A stretch of 64,000 nt of DNA. Source: Agelas oroides. Lineage: Eukaryota > Porifera > Demospongiae > Agelasida > Agelasidae. The stretch spans positions 4,162,085 through 4,226,084 of the forward strand of contig OX422192.1 in the NCBI GenBank assembly GCA_949130485.1, read 5' to 3'. This document shows positions 55,963-64,000 of this stretch, piece by piece (position 1 is the first letter of the stretch; each line of letters starts with the position of its first letter). The notes under the pieces are model-generated. The model worked only from the letters and a program-made list of their open reading frames with translations. It had not been told where the DNA came from and ran no database searches. Made by a program: the position numbers and the translations under genes.

Positions 55963-56205
55963 CCTGTAACCAGCTACCTGTAACCAATCCAACAGTTTAT
56001 ACAGAGCCAACGTGTACACAATGGTATACTGACATTTGATTGTCAAACTACCTCCCCATCCTCTACAGTGAATAGACTATTTACTGTAGAGGATGGGGAG
56101 TTGGTTTGCCGAGGATGTATGATATGCACAATCAAATGTCAGTATACCATTGTGTACATGTTGGCCATGTACAAACTGTTGAATTGATTACAGGTAGCTG
56201 GTAGC
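55963..56205. repeat. Long inverted repeat with 18-bp perfect core stem
   Basis: The core CTCCCCATCCTCTACAGT pairs perfectly around a 13-base loop. Outside it the arms continue to pair through CAATCAAATGTCAGTATACC, ATTGTGTACA.GTTGGC and CTGTTGAATTGATTACAGG/CCTGTAACCAATCCAACAG, with a 20-bp insertion in the right arm. A further direct copy of the outer part (TTTATACAGGGCCAACGTGT) follows at 56222-56250. Confidence 0.8.
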
Positions 56206-56401
56206 TACTCTAAGTGTGACAGTTTATACAGGGCCAACGTGTACACAATGGCACTCTACAGTGAGCGTGGTGTGACATGCATGTAGGCCCCTACCCAACT
56301 CATTAGCTTTTCATACAGCAAAGCAACATGCAAGCACTTGGTGGAAAGCCTGGGAACAAGGCTAGATAAGTGTGTAGAGCTGACTGAAGCTGTGTAATAC
56401 T

Positions 56402-56443
56402 GACTACTGACCTTGAGCCGGAATATTCTGGCTCAAGGTCAGT
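56402..56443. repeat. 42-bp near-perfect palindrome
   Basis: CTACTGACCTTGAGCC pairs perfectly with GGCTCAAGGTCAGTAG around GGAATATTCT, itself almost self-complementary. It lies 200 bp from the previous inverted repeat. Confidence 0.85.
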
Positions 56444-56908
56444 AGTTTGTGCATAATGTTATTGTTTCCTGTATCTACAACATAATCATGGTATATTTTT
56501 ATACACAGAGAGTGACTGTGACATTGTTTATATTCAATTTTGGTAATTGTCCATAGTGCATTCCATGCCAAGTTAGTACCATGTCTGAATTTTGCATGGC
56601 TATGATATTCCTGGTAGACATCAGCATCCATTCTCTCGGTCTTGCATGCATGCAATGGCATTCATCTTTTGCTTTCATGTCAATTTACATTCCTCAACTC
56701 TATATCCAAGTTATTGTGCAGATTCCTATCATTGCACCCACGCTGTTTCTCACCAGATATTCACAAACTTTATGTGTGCAATATTCCCAGACTGTCTAAG
56801 AGTGCCAACACTATTCCAATGATATACCAACACTACTCCAGTACACACTAGTCATTATATTCTTGCTGTCTGGAGAGTGAGATAATGTGTGCATGGTTCC
56901 CTCCACAG

Positions 56909-57195
56909 TACTGCTCCTGAGGAGGACACACAGCCTCACTGTGTTGTGGCTGGTACGCTGCGACATTGGTGAGGATGGTGCATGTCAGCTGGCAGTGGCC
57001 CTCAGGGCCAACTCCACACTGAGGGAGCTGTGGCTGTGGGACAATCCACTAGGAGAGAGAGGAGCTAAGGCACTGGTGGAGAGTCTAGCACACAACACCA
57101 GTGTGAAGGATCTGTACCTACCACAACAGTACAAGGACATGATCAGAAACAGTGTGGTGTATGGCAGAGTTAGTAACAGAGTTGACTGGAACTAA
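56909..57195 (+). CDS. Leucine-rich-repeat terminal exon (NLR/RI type)
   Basis: After a GTTCCCTCCACAG acceptor the frame encodes LLRRTHSLTVLWLVRCDIGE, then DGACQLAVAL and a second unit NSTLRELWLWDNPLGERGAK, then ALVESLAHNTSVKDLYL, ending at TAA. These are two ribonuclease-inhibitor-type leucine-rich repeats as found at the C-terminus of NLR-family innate immune receptors and related proteins. No NACHT, death or CARD sequence is visible within the preceding 10 kb. It is either the last exon of a gene whose other exons I cannot recognise or an orphaned fragment. The intact frame and acceptor argue for recent function. Confidence 0.65.
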
Positions 57196-57329
57196 ACTAA
57201 AATCAAATGTGTATTGTTTGGCACAGTGTGTCATTCATCACTTGGTGTACCTTTTTCCCTCATGACTATAGTTCATTGTGTGTTGTTTGGGTTCAAATAT
57301 TCTAACACTTGGTTCAAATATTCTAAACA

Positions 57330-57660
57330 CTTCTAACTTTAATTAGTGTCAAAAAGGTCAATCTTCCGGAATCGCTATCACATAAAAAGTATATTATAGT
57401 ATATAATGAACTTCCTGGACCTGTATTAACCTTAAATCTATAAGGCTAAAATGCCTGAGTATGTAAGTATACCAATACCAGCCCACTACATTATATATAA
57501 TGCAATTTTGTTTGAACTAACATGACCACAACAAATGCAGTCTGTCAGTCAGTGGGATAAGATTTTATTACCATGTAAAAAAAGAATTTATGAACTTCCT
57601 TGACTTCTACAAGAATTTTAACCTTCCAAGGCTAAAATGCCTGAGTAATAACTATGTACG
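57330..57660. repeat. Direct repeat pair around GGCTAAAATGCCTGAGTA
   Basis: ATGAACTTCCT.GAC, TTAACCTT and AAGGCTAAAATGCCTGAGTA occur in the same order at 57408-57463 and 57589-57648, just downstream of the LRR exon. They are noncoding. Confidence 0.55.
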
Positions 57661-57788
57661 TACGTCATAGTAAACCATGGCCATAATGGAGCACCCATGG
57701 AGATAACACTACACATCAGCAAAATTGCTTGTACATGCAAACTTGCTGCTGTTCACATGCATGAACTGAGAAGCATGCAAGGTGCATG

Positions 57789-58032
57789 CACTGTAAAAAA
57801 GTATTTGTCATAACGACTGACAGTTTGTTATTTCAGTTTCAGATGAGTGAACACAATTCATTACTATGTGGAGGAGAACTACATGACAATCTTTTCCTCA
57901 TTCTCAGGCAACTATCCTCCACATTATTATACCATCTTGGCAATTAACTGTGCCCATGCATCAAATTGGTTCACTCATCTGCAACGCACATGACAAATTG
58001 ATGGTCAAAATGACAATTCTGTTCTTACTGTG
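57789..58032. mobile_element. 244-bp MITE with CACTGTAA/CACAGTAA ends
   Basis: Ends are CACTGTAAAAAAG and inverted CACAGTAAGAAC. A second, inner inverted repeat CAGATGAGTGAACACAATT pairs with AAATTGGTTCACTCATCTG. It resembles the element at 41018-41274 in its ends. Confidence 0.55.
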
Positions 58033-58880
58033 TGACTATCTCATGAATTATATGTGTCCATATAATCATGTACTGTATTAGTGAGGATAGAGGTGAAATA
58101 GCAAGAGTACTGCCAAATCTAGTCATTGTGTTTGAAGCCGCTCGCAGAATTTAAAAGGCGTGGCTCCGCATCGCTCCGCAGAGGCTTTGTCCGAACTGAA
58201 TATCTCGAAACAACTCTAGGCCAAGTCAAACGTCTGGAGATCAGTAAGGAACTGATACGTGAGTGTGTAACTGTGCCTGCATGGTTGTTGTTGCTGCATG
58301 CCACTGCTGCATAATCATTTGATGGACTCGTGCAGTTATGTACGCAAAAATACACTACTGAGCCGCCAAAGGGGGGTGCATTTGCACCCCCCTTACCCCC
58401 CCCAAATCCGCCACTGCTTAGGCCCTGGCATCCCTGAAATCCTAGCTATGCACTGAGCTGTAGGCTTGTGTGTGGAGTGGTGACATCAATCATTACTAAC
58501 AAGTTGGTAGTGAGGATTTGACACACAAAGCATTTGTGAGTAAATCAAGTTGTGCACTCTTGATCCTGGTTCACACCAAATAACAAGGGCACACACTGGT
58601 GTGAATGGGTTTCTCCTGCCTTGAGTACCTGAAGGACACATGTGATACATCTGTAAACCTAGGTTCAAGTTTGGCTGCAAACTATTGCATCTTTGCTAAT
58701 CACCATGTGATGCACAAACAAACACTGTTTTTAATTTAGTCAATCTATAAGAGCAGCCTACTGTCTCAAGGCACATTCCCTTCTCTGTAACACTAAACAT
58801 TTTTTTGGAATGTGAAATAGGGACTGGATCAGATTGTTACTAACACTCACAGGAATAGTACACCATGCTGACACATGTTT
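58033..58880. other. Unassigned DNA with short C/G-rich MITE scrap
   Basis: The segment 58364-58425 contains GGGGGGTGCATTTGCACCCCCC, a small palindrome, beside the end-like word CGCCACTGC. Nothing else is recognised. Confidence 0.35.
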
Positions 58881-58882
58881 TA

Positions 58883-58915
58883 ATGGTCCAAGATGAGCCT
58901 CATCTTGGACCATTT
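58883..58915. repeat. Perfect 15-bp stem, 3-base loop hairpin
   Basis: AATGGTCCAAGATGA, loop GCC, then the exact complement. The tight loop suggests it would fold if transcribed. There is no T run after it and no associated gene. Confidence 0.8.
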
Positions 58916-58999
58916 CCATTTCGGAAATCCTATGACATGGATGCAAATGTTAATGTGCAATAAGGTGATAAATCTACATTTAATGGTGGTGGTTTAGAC

Positions 59000-59337
59000 T
59001 GTCATGAGTGTCAGTGTGACTGTACTTCACTGTGGGGTAAAGTGCCTCAGAATTGTATTGTAGCAGACAAGGACCATAATTCATACATTATCTCCCAGAC
59101 TGAATGACTCATAGACTTGTATATTAATTGCAACATTTTCTACATGCACCAATTATCTTTCTATTGTATGTGTTGTCCACCTGGAATTAGCATCACCCTA
59201 TAAAATGCCTCTTGTAACCTCTGGCTGTGACACAATTCTATTGAACCTGCCCTTCTGAGTAACTCAGCGCGAGTGCTGGCGTTGCGAAGCTGGACCTTCG
59301 GCATAACTGTAGCTGGAAGCTCGGACCGACGCTACAA
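59000..59337 (+). repeat. Probable 5' LTR (right part certain, left end guessed)
   Basis: The DNA immediately upstream of the primer-binding-like sequence TTGGTGTCAGGAGTGGGA (59338) should be the end of a long terminal repeat; it ends CGACGCTACA. A TATAAAA at 59199-59205 lies at a reasonable position for the LTR promoter. The TGTCATGAG at 59000 is one possible start. The 3' LTR is not in the window, so the pair cannot be compared. Confidence 0.45.
59199..59205 (+). promoter_or_regulatory. TATA box of the presumed LTR
   Basis: TATAAAA in CATCACCCTATAAAATGCC, about 140 bp upstream of the primer-binding-like sequence. Its position fits the U3/R part of a short Gypsy LTR. Confidence 0.45.
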
Positions 59338-59354
59338 TTGGTGTCAGGAGTGGG

Positions 59355-60322
59355 ATGCCGAAATGTCCACAAGAGCGTCCGCCAAACATGCAGCAGGAGC
59401 TGGAGTAGCAGCTGGCGAGACTCCTGAGCATGATGGAACTGCAGCAACAGCGCCAAGAACAGCTTGCTCAGGAACAGCAACAAAGACAGGAGGAACAGTT
59501 TGGCCGCCTGATGGAGGAACAGCAGCAACAGGGAAATCTGCTCATGAAGCAGCAACGCGAGGCCGAGGAGCAGATGGGCGCTCTCAAAGATGACCTCGAG
59601 CAGACAAAGGGTGCCATGGAGGGACGATTCCTGGCTACCGAAGGATCACTGGAAGGGATGCACCGAGACTTGACTGAGAAATTGCAAGCGGATCAGGCGT
59701 CTCTGCGGAAAGAGCTACAGGAGGAGTTGCGGGCTGAACTCCGGGAGCTGCGGAGCTCTGAAGAGGAGCGGAGGAGAGAGCCGAGGCCCGAGACAGGGCC
59801 TTTTGTTCCCTTGCGTCCTTCATGCAGCAACTGAATTTATTCCCTCTGTCACTCCTCTCCCTACAAGTACAGATGGAAGCGTGCCCAGAGCTGGTGCCGC
59901 ACAGCAACCTCCTCTGTATGATGGTCGTTCATCGTGGGACGCATACATCACACAGTTTGAGATGTTGGCGCAGCTAAACCACTGGACGGAGATAGAGAAA
60001 GCGACGCTACTGGCTGTGAGTCTGAGAGGAGCGGCATCAACGGTTGTCAATCCTACCGGCGGATCGTCGAAGCGACTACAGGGCACTGATGACAGCCCTA
60101 GAGAATCGTTTTGGGACGGCGCACCAAGCAGAGCTCCACGGAATGAAGCTCAGGAACCGAACCCGAAGGCGAGAGGAGTCTCTTGCCGAGCTCAAGGAGG
60201 ACATTGAGCGACTCGCACGACTGGCTTACCTGGATGCGGCGCCAGGGATGTTAGAATTATTGGCGAAGGATCAGTTTATTGACTCGTTGACTGATGAGGA
60301 CATGAAGTTGAAGATACGGTAG
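59355..60322 (+). pseudogene. Gypsy-type gag, broken
   Basis: An ATG at 59355 opens a frame with an in-frame TAG at 59406, then a Gln/Glu-rich coiled coil (59409-59830), a shift near 59810, a capsid-like segment with WDAYITQFEMLAQLNHW, another shift near 60050, and a stop at 60320. Gag forms the particle of LTR retrotransposons. At least three disabling lesions show the copy is inactive. Confidence 0.8.
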
Positions 60323-60486
60323 AACCGTCCTGAGACCCTGCAGCAAGCACTGGAAGCAGCGTTGGAGCTGGTGTCCTATCAGTTGGCAAGTATAGGCAGC
60401 GAGCGAGGACAGTCAGTGCAGCGCAACTGGACTGCGAGCGTGATAATACGCCAACAAGGCTGCAGAGAAGGACCAGGCCCACCGAA

Positions 60487-61219
60487 GTGCACACTGATGT
60501 CCTGGAGGAGTTGCAGCGGTGCATAAAAGCGATGCAGCAAATGTTTGCTACGGAGTACGGGAAGTCACAGGGATCAAGAGGGGCTACTAGGAGAAACCCC
60601 CGGAGATCTTCGCAGAAGCAGCCCACTTGTTGGAGTTGTGGTGAAGCTGGCCACATCCAGCGAAATTGCAAGAAACAAGCAACTGAGAGTACACCCCCTG
60701 CTGCCGCCAACCCTGAGCCGGATCAGGGAAACTACCAGTATAGCCGAGCTTGCGGGGCAAAGCTCGGCTACTTTCACACAAGCCCCAACTGAGAATTTTA
60801 AAACTGGTGTGTTACATGGTCCAGAGAATCTGTTTGTTGCAGGAAGCGTGGAGGAACACCCTTGCCAAATCACCATTGATACTGGGAGTAATATTTCCAT
60901 CATCCGTCCAGATGTACTGTCCAAGCAGGAGCAGATACGCATCCAACCTGTGACCCAGTCTCTTCGAACTGTTACAGGAGAAAAGGCACCCATACAGGGA
61001 AGGGGTGATCTCCATGTAAGGATTGGATCACAAGAAGCTGTGCATCCTATGTGGATTGCAGACATCCAAGATGAATGCATCTTGGGATTGGATTTTTTGG
61101 AGCTCCATGGATGTATGGTAGACCTTAGGGACAGTGTTCTGCACATCAGTGGTGAGGAGGTTCCTCTACAAAAGACTGGCAGCTGCAATCTAGTACTGTT
61201 ACCAAGACAGCACTGTTAG
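60487..61219 (+). pseudogene. Gypsy-type nucleocapsid and aspartic protease, broken
   Basis: A CCHC zinc knuckle (CWSCGEAGHIQRNC) is encoded near 60630-60671. After a frameshift near 60740 a retropepsin-like domain follows: the active-site DTGS at 60878-60889 and the later ILGLDFL near 61080, the usual flap-to-C-terminal pairing. The order gag, knuckle, protease, then reverse transcriptase fits the Ty3/Gypsy group. Confidence 0.85.
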
Positions 61220-61488
61220 CCTGCCCCCTCATTCGGAGTGTATTGCACTGGCCAAGGTAGCAGGGTTGCAACCAGGTGAAGCGAAGTGGGGAATACTGGA
61301 ACCCCACAGCAGGGACACCATGCACTTCAGCACTACAGGGTGTGCTTGTGGGGAGGACGCTGGTAGATCTGTACCAGCCCACTGCAGTTGTCCGACTCAT
61401 GAATCTTACTGGGCAGAGATGCAAAGTCAGAAAAGGCACTGAGATTGCTAATTGTGAGCCAGTGGAGAGTGTAAAAGTGTCTCACAAC
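61220..61488 (+). pseudogene. Gypsy protease-RT linker
   Basis: The frame through 61276-61480 includes VGRTLVDLYQPTAVVRLMNL and GTEIANCEPVESV, the glycine-rich hinge commonly found between protease and reverse transcriptase in Gypsy elements. It breaks off at an A-rich run at 61490. Confidence 0.65.
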
Positions 61489-63010
61489 ACAGAAAAAAAA
61501 AAGTGTGCTAATCTGACACAAAAAGTGTGTCAAAAGTGATGTCTCCAGTTTTGACACACCTACACGCATGTCAAATTGTTAGGTGTGTCAAAACTACACG
61601 TGCTAACTGGACAGTGTGCCAAATTAGTAGTGTGCTATTCAGCAAGTGTGCTAAATAACAAGTGTGTTATTCTACCAATGTGTCAAAATTGGTGTGCAAA
61701 ATTAGCAGTGTGTCAACTGACATGCAGCTGACCCCTCACTTAGTGGGTGGAGCTTTTACATGGAATTTTCAATAAAACACTCTTGACTGTAAGCAAAATA
61801 TAATTGTGACATACACTGAGTTGAAAACATGAATATACTAAAACAAGCAAACAATAGCTATGCTATAACTTACGTTACAGCATTTTATACAAATACGTAT
61901 GTGATTAAGTACTACATTGTGTCAATATACTCTATACATACAAAAATGGCATTTAACTATGCATATAATATACATTTTATGTACCTATCAATCAGTTAGT
62001 TGAGTTCAATTGTTAGGTCATGCGATAGAGGAACTGCAATCATTCTATTATTCCATTATACAAGTCATGTGGGGCATCTTGGAGGACAAAACAGTAGTGA
62101 TTATCATACTAGTGCATTGAACTTCCCGCCCTAGCAATGCTCCTACCAGTAGCATTCATTTCTCACAGAGGTGTATAATGTCTTCACTAACCCTTTGCAT
62201 AGTCTAAAGTTGAAGTTAAACGCACGAAACAGGTCTGTAGAAATGTAATTTTTGTATAATTGCTTTCCTTCAATTGCCTTCCAACATGGCAGCATGCGTA
62301 CTGAAAATATTTCGAAAGTGTGGCAGCTATCATTTCAAATGCGATTCCTCTACCGGGGTATGTGAAGAAATCACACAGTCAGCATCTCAGAAAGGCTCAT
62401 CTTGTTTGTTGTTATTCATGCATACATGGAAATCCCTGAACGTAATCACCAGGCTAGATGTATTAAACATTGTAACCACTCACTTGGCTATGAGCCTCTT
62501 CAAGCAGCTGGGGCCTCTGTAGTCAGTTGGTGTAGTGAGGAGAAGTAAACAGGCCTGGAAGGTATAGTGGAAGATGGTCATGATACAAACTAGGTTTGCA
62601 AATTTAAGAGTACAAAAATGCAAGCACTGGACAATTCCCAACCAGAAGAGTCATCCACTCAGCAGGTACATTTCAGAAAATACAAGGCCTTGTGTACAAC
62701 TTATGTTCTCCGCACCTCATTAAGAAATGTACTATGGCTCCCCCCACCCCCAATCCAGTGCAGAACAAATTAAGGAGGAAGACCTAAATGCAAATTCGTA
62801 ATAAGTATATAGTACAAGCTTACTTACCAGCAGTTTAAACCACTTGCAGGGCAGCGTGGAGATTGAACCTTGTGGCCTGTGTACTTCTGAACAATGAGGC
62901 ATTAATAGATGGAGACAAAGGTCCTGTGTATGGATATACAAGTGATGTGAATTAATCATCTGGGGCTTTTAAATAAAAGCTTTTGTTCTCCCTATCTCGT
63001 ACCTTTCCTC
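61489..63010. other. 1.5-kb foreign DNA interrupting the Gypsy pol gene
   Basis: About 150 codons of pol expected between linker and RT are missing, and unrelated DNA stands in their place. It opens with a poly(A) run and an array of GTGTGYYAAA-type words. The rest is AT-rich with short open frames, one of 82 codons at 62274. No clear ends or duplication are seen, so insertion and deletion may both have occurred. Confidence 0.55.
61494..61740. repeat. Degenerate GTGTGCTAA/GTGTGTCAAA array
   Basis: About fourteen copies of GTGTGYYAAA-like words, 12-25 bp apart, in both orientations. Examples are AGTGTGTCAAAA, TTTTGACACACC and AAGTGTGCTAAAT. The regular spacing is unlike the surrounding DNA. 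Confidence 0.65.
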
Positions 63011-63019
63011 TCTGTGCAT

Positions 63020-63700
63020 ATACAGCCTCCAGAACCTCCCTTCAGAACATGTCTTTGGGAAGGCCGCAGACTCACTCTGTGTACCTATCACCACCACGAT
63101 CTCTCAGACAAGAGAGAGGAGGGACAGAGAGCGATTGCTGAGATGTGTGAGCAGGGGGTGATAGAACCATCCACCAGTCCATGGGCTTCCCCTGTGGTGC
63201 TTGTTAGAAAGAAAAGCAGTGATCTAAGGTTCTGTGTTGACTATAGAATGCTCAACAGAGTCACAAGAAAAGACTCCTATCCCCTACCACGCATTGACGA
63301 GACATTGGAGGCCCTCGCTGGAGCTGAGTGGTTTTCCTCACTTGACCTAATGAGTGGCTACTGGCAGGTGGAAATGGATGAAGCATGCAAGGAGAAGACT
63401 GCCTTCTCTTCAGGAAATGGCCTGTGGCAATTTCGTGTCATGCCTTTCGGCTTATGCAATGCTCCTGCCACTTAACGATTAATGGAGCAAGTGTTGGCAG
63501 GTTTACCCCTCTCGGTTTGTCTCATCTACCTTGATGACATCTTGGTGCCTGGAAAAAATTTTGAAGATGAGATGTACAACCTCCAGCAGGTGTTTGACAG
63601 GTTACAATCTGCTGGACTGAAGCACAATCTGCTGGACTGAAGCTCTCACCAAAGAAGTGCCACCTCTTTCGGACGGAAGTGAAATTCTTGGGACATGTCA
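63020..63700 (+). pseudogene. Gypsy-type reverse transcriptase, truncated
   Basis: The frame encodes CEQGVIEPSTSPWASPVVLV, RFCVDYRMLN, the FSSLDLMSGYWQ box and QFRVMPFGLCNAP, then hits TAA at 63473. After the stop the same frame continues to YLDD near 63530, the catalytic aspartates. A 20-bp tandem duplication near 63605-63641 shifts the frame again. The match ends with LGHV near 63690, where piggyBac-like DNA begins. RNase H and integrase are absent. Confidence 0.9.
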
Positions 63701-64000
63701 TCAGGACCAGGGTTACTCCTAGTTTCAGGGTTAGGGTTTGCTTTAGGGCAATCTTGCTTTGCCTTATTTTAAAAAGGGTTTTAGTAGCTTTAATATATTC
63801 ATGAGCCAAAATTGCCACTCGATGGACGCATCTACGTGCTCACTGTAGGTAGCGTCCTAACCACCAATGTATCTCAAACCAATCTATGTCAGCTTTTGTT
63901 CAGAGCTACTCTCAAAGTCAGGCTAGACTCATGTTTGTCGCTACTCTTGGAATGGACAACTTTGACCGCACCAAAATGAATGCACATTTCAAAAAACTCA
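63701..64000 (-). mobile_element. piggyBac-like element, copy 3 (incomplete)
   Basis: From TCAGGACCAGGGTTACTCCT the sequence is the inverted complement of the right part of copies 1 and 2. The terminal 70-odd bases with the inverted repeat and TTAA are missing at this junction, so it is not a clean insertion into the Gypsy RT. The element runs past the end of the window and includes the conserved AFVQSYSQSQ-type stretch, here altered. Confidence 0.85.

Overview
The window reads as nuclear DNA of an early-branching animal, most probably a demosponge. That is an inference from four things: spliced genes with GT..AG introns, a very long ankyrin-Roc-COR (Roco-type) protein of the kind expanded in sponges, TTAGGG-type repeat scraps, and a dense cover of short inverted-repeat transposons. 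Nothing is bacterial: there are no operons, no ribosome-binding sites and no CRISPR arrays.

Two protein-coding loci stand out, both on the minus strand. At 4676-9949 a 1757-codon open frame carries about 30 ankyrin repeats, a Roc GTPase domain with clear P-loop, DLAGQ and SHAD motifs, and a COR-like C-terminus. Upstream of it, six phase-compatible exons between 37499 and 12940 build a Rab GTPase of the Rab8/10/13 type in which all five nucleotide-binding motifs are degenerate. This candidate pseudo-GTPase gene is about 24.6 kb long because of introns of 5.6 and 17.8 kb packed with transposons. Lesser coding remnants are a terminal leucine-rich-repeat exon (56909-57195), an exon weakly resembling a FERM segment (38651-38744), and an unidentified ORF cluster at 48.5-51.0 kb.

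The rest is mainly mobile DNA. It includes a 5'-truncated, poly(A)-tailed non-LTR retrotransposon (19957-22190, minus); a broken Gypsy-type LTR retrotransposon (59.0-63.7 kb, plus) interrupted by about 1.5 kb of foreign DNA; a GIY-YIG scrap of a Penelope-like element; three copies of a 1-kb piggyBac-like element with TTAA duplications; an element with 16-bp terminal repeats and a perfect 8-bp duplication; at least two tRNA-derived SINE families; and many MITEs. One MITE family, with ends TAGYCTCG, includes copies of only 27 and 40 bp, each with a perfect 9-bp target duplication.

Layout: 1-4.6 kb, MITEs and piggyBac-like copy 1; 4.7-9.9 kb, ankyrin-Roc gene; 10-12.9 kb, repeats; 12.9-37.5 kb, Rab-like gene with nested elements; 37.5-48 kb, dispersed repeats, SINEs and a 64-bp perfect palindrome; 48-51 kb, doubtful gene; 51-58 kb, microsatellite, inverted repeats and the LRR exon; 59-64 kb, Gypsy remnant fused to piggyBac-like copy 3. 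All calls come from reading the sequence; family names rest on motif recognition, not on searches.
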